DNA of 6,632 nt, from contig DAHWJX010000084.1 of the NCBI GenBank assembly GCA_027343965.1, positions 1-6,632 of the forward strand, read 5' to 3'. The translations under genes and the position numbers were made by a program. The notes beneath the pieces are model-generated. The model searched no databases and had not been told where the DNA came from. It saw only the letters and a program-made list of their open reading frames with translations. Below, one piece after another: positions 4,992-6,632 of this stretch; position 1 is the stretch's first letter, and every line of letters starts with the position of its first letter. The stretch is from JAKACU01 sp021821185 (lineage in GTDB: Bacteria > Bacillota > Bacilli > Alicyclobacillales > SLC66).

Positions 4992-6290
4992 ATGTCGGTC
5001 AATCTTCACCTCACACAACAACAACTTCAAGCCATACGTCTGTCCCCTGCATTTCAACAATCTTTGCAAGTTCTTCATATGAGCCACATCGACTTGTCGG
5101 CGTATCTTAGTGAAATCAGTGCACATAATCCCTTGCTTGAATGGAATAAAAAAAGTATCCCGGCGACAAGATCCTTGTCTTCATTTGATTTTGATCGTCT
5201 CCATGAAAGGGTTTCCTTAACAGACACTTTAGTATCTCAGATCAATACGTCCAAAGTATCTTCACAAATAGATCGTATCTTGCGCTACATGATCGGGAGT
5301 CTAAACGATTCAGGTTATCTTATGGATTCCTTGGAGGAAATCGCAAGCTGTCTTGATGAACCTATGGAGATCGTCGTGAAGGCTCTCCATCACCTGCAAT
5401 CGTTCGATCCTGCTGGCATTGGCGCTCGATCATTGCAAGAGTGCCTACTGTTACAACTTGATTTTGTGCCAGAAGCTAAACGGCCACTTATCAAACTATT
5501 GCTTAACGATCATATGGAACTTATCGCGGCTAAGGAATGGGCCTACTTAGCAGAACTTCTTCATACGTCTGAAGAAAGTCTACTAGAAGCCTTCAAACAA
5601 ATTCAAAAGCTTCAACCACGACCGGCACTCGCGTATGCAAGGCAGGATCCTGCAGACTATATCATTGATATCACGGTCAAACAGATCGATGGCAGATTTG
5701 TGCCTGTCCTGAATCAAGAAGCGATGATCGATCTTTCGATTACCCCGCTTGATAATGAACATACAATACTTGCTGATAAGAGCGCAAAATCATGGTACCG
5801 CAAACACCTTTCAGAAGGTTTACGTTTGCTCTCCTCACTTGAAAAACGATCAGCAACCATGTTATGTGTAGCAAGCGCCATTATTGAACGACAACAGCAT
5901 TTTTTTGCTGAAGGACCGAAAGCCCTTCGGCCATTGACGTTACGCGATGTGGCACGAGAAACGTCTTTCAGTGTTTCTACCGTATCAAGAGCTAGTCAAA
6001 ATAAATGGATGAAGACAACGTGGGGCATTTATCCATTTTCCTATTTCTTCCCAGCTGCTATTACAGCACAGCACGAAACGAGATCCTCCGAGTCGATCAA
6101 AGCTATGCTTCGTTCCTTTGTCGCCTATGAGGATAAAAGACATCCACTTTCCGATGAAGAAATTTGTGCTCAGTTTAAAGATAAAGGAATTTATGTGGCA
6201 CGACGAACTATTGCCAAATACCGGGTTGCATTAACCATTCCTTCATCACGTGAACGAAAACTAGCCAATGCGCGGAAGCTCCATCTTTAA
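4992..6290 (+). CDS. rpoN: RNA polymerase sigma-54 factor (RpoN/SigL)
   Basis: This alternative sigma factor directs RNA polymerase to -24/-12 promoters and stays inactive until an AAA+ activator such as LevR remodels it. At 432 residues it is full length for Gram-positive SigL. Region I (about 1-50) has the expected glutamine-rich, leucine-rich start, LTQQQLQAIRLSPAFQQSL, ending in NPLLE. Acidic region II is almost absent, as in Bacillus. The core-binding domain includes FDPAGIGARSLQECLLLQL (138-156). The promoter-contacting HTH is at about 315-354 (TLRDVARETSFSVSTVSRA, then GIYPFSYFF), and the diagnostic RpoN box ARRTIAKYR is at 403-411. ATG at 4992 has AAGGT 9 nt upstream, and its sigma-A promoter is visible. 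The gene is divergent from levR and convergent with the GNAT gene, overlapping that gene's 3' end. Adjacency suggests that sugar transport is a main task of sigma-54 here. Confidence 0.98.
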   Translation: MSVNLHLTQQQLQAIRLSPAFQQSLQVLHMSHIDLSAYLSEISAHNPLLEWNKKSIPATRSLSSFDFDRLHERVSLTDTLVSQINTSKVSSQIDRILRYMIGSLNDSGYLMDSLEEIASCLDEPMEIVVKALHHLQSFDPAGIGARSLQECLLLQLDFVPEAKRPLIKLLLNDHMELIAAKEWAYLAELLHTSEESLLEAFKQIQKLQPRPALAYARQDPADYIIDITVKQIDGRFVPVLNQEAMIDLSITPLDNEHTILADKSAKSWYRKHLSEGLRLLSSLEKRSATMLCVASAIIERQQHFFAEGPKALRPLTLRDVARETSFSVSTVSRASQNKWMKTTWGIYPFSYFFPAAITAQHETRSSESIKAMLRSFVAYEDKRHPLSDEEICAQFKDKGIYVARRTIAKYRVALTIPSSRERKLANARKLHL

Positions 6291-6632
6291 ATCAACCATT
6301 TCTTGCGTAATGGAAAAAATATCGTGGTCTTCCCAAACACCATGAATTTTCAAATAATAGGGTGCTCTTCCTTCATACTGAAAACCCGCCTTTTGCACGA
6401 CGCGTGTTGACGCAACATTGCGAGGCATCACAGCCGCCTGTACCCGATGCAATTTTGCATGATCAAACGCGAAGCGCAGTACCATACGTAAAGCTTCCGT
6501 GGCGATTCCTTGTCCATTGTAGTGTTGATCGACAAAATAGCCGACCGTACAACTTTCAAAGGCCCCACGTACGACATTGCTTAACGTTATCTTCCCAACT
6601 ATAGGACCATTTTCCAGGCAACGAATAGCAAA
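6261..6632 (-). CDS. GNAT N-acetyltransferase, RimJ/RimL/YjcK-like (partial, runs off right edge)
   Basis: This acetyl-CoA-dependent transferase resembles the enzymes that acetylate N-termini of ribosomal proteins. The frame is open from the window edge, giving 123 residues of C-terminal sequence; relatives are about 180-195 residues, so the N-terminal third is missing. The acetyl-CoA loop GQGIATEAL is at 40-48 of the visible part, preceded by the GYFVDQHYN strand. The downstream N-x-AS-x-x-V-x-x-KAGF segment (NVASTRVVQKAGFQYEG, 72-88) is typical of this subfamily. An internal ATG at 6485 is not the start because it would cut through the fold just after the cofactor loop. The last 30 bp overlap the 3' end of rpoN on the opposite strand. 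It shows no functional link to the PTS circuit, and its exact substrate is unknown. Confidence 0.93.
   Translation of the reverse strand, partial: FAIRCLENGPIVGKITLSNVVRGAFESCTVGYFVDQHYNGQGIATEALRMVLRFAFDHAKLHRVQAAVMPRNVASTRVVQKAGFQYEGRAPYYLKIHGVWEDHDIFSITQEMVDLKMELPRIG

Noticed and set aside
4944..5126. Minus-strand 60-codon frame across the rpoN start
   Set aside because: It overlaps rpoN region I, which is clearly coding on the other strand, and also runs over the rpoN promoter.
6261..6485. A short 74-residue protein starting at the ATG at 6485
   Set aside because: The frame continues upstream to the window edge with good GNAT similarity, including the acetyl-CoA loop, so this ATG is an internal methionine.
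6362..6604. Plus-strand 80-codon frame at the right end
   Set aside because: It is opposite the GNAT coding sequence, whose motifs extend through the whole stretch.

Overview
The window looks chromosomal and comes from a Bacillota (Gram-positive, Bacilli-like) genome of moderate GC by eye. The grounds are strong AGGAGG ribosome binding sites, GTG and TTG starts, a SigL-type sigma-54 lacking a long acidic region II, and a LevR-family activator. I cannot fix the genus. No mobile element, CRISPR array, tRNA or rRNA is visible.

Layout, left to right. (1) Positions 1-1505, minus strand: the first three genes of a mannose/fructose/sorbose-family phosphotransferase (PTS) operon, transcribed right to left as EIIA, EIIB, EIIC. 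EIIC runs off the left edge, and an EIID gene would be expected beyond it. (2) Positions 1506-1757: a control region holding a near-consensus sigma-54 (-24/-12) promoter for the PTS operon, two abutting 18-bp palindromes upstream of it that are good candidates for the activator binding site, and the intrinsic terminator of the gene before it. (3) Positions 1758-4893, minus strand: a LevR-type sigma-54 activator (HTH, AAA+, PRD, EIIA-like, EIIB-like, PRD) followed 13 bp later by a stand-alone second EIIB. (4) Positions 4894-4991: a short divergent promoter region. (5) Positions 4992-6290, plus strand: rpoN, the sigma-54 gene itself. (6) Positions 6261-6632, minus strand: the C-terminal two thirds of a RimJ/YjcK-type GNAT acetyltransferase, convergent with rpoN and overlapping its 3' end by 30 bp.

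Together these make an almost self-contained sugar-sensing circuit: the sigma factor, its enhancer-binding activator, a promoter of the right class, the transporter, and a possible dedicated phosphoryl-signalling EIIB. The basic LevR/sigma-54/PTS arrangement is known from Bacillus, Listeria and lactobacilli, so I do not claim a new class of system. The unusual points are the orphan EIIB paired with levR, the replacement of the expected phospho-histidine of LevR's EIIA-like domain by arginine (R533), and the overlapping divergent -10 boxes between levR and rpoN.
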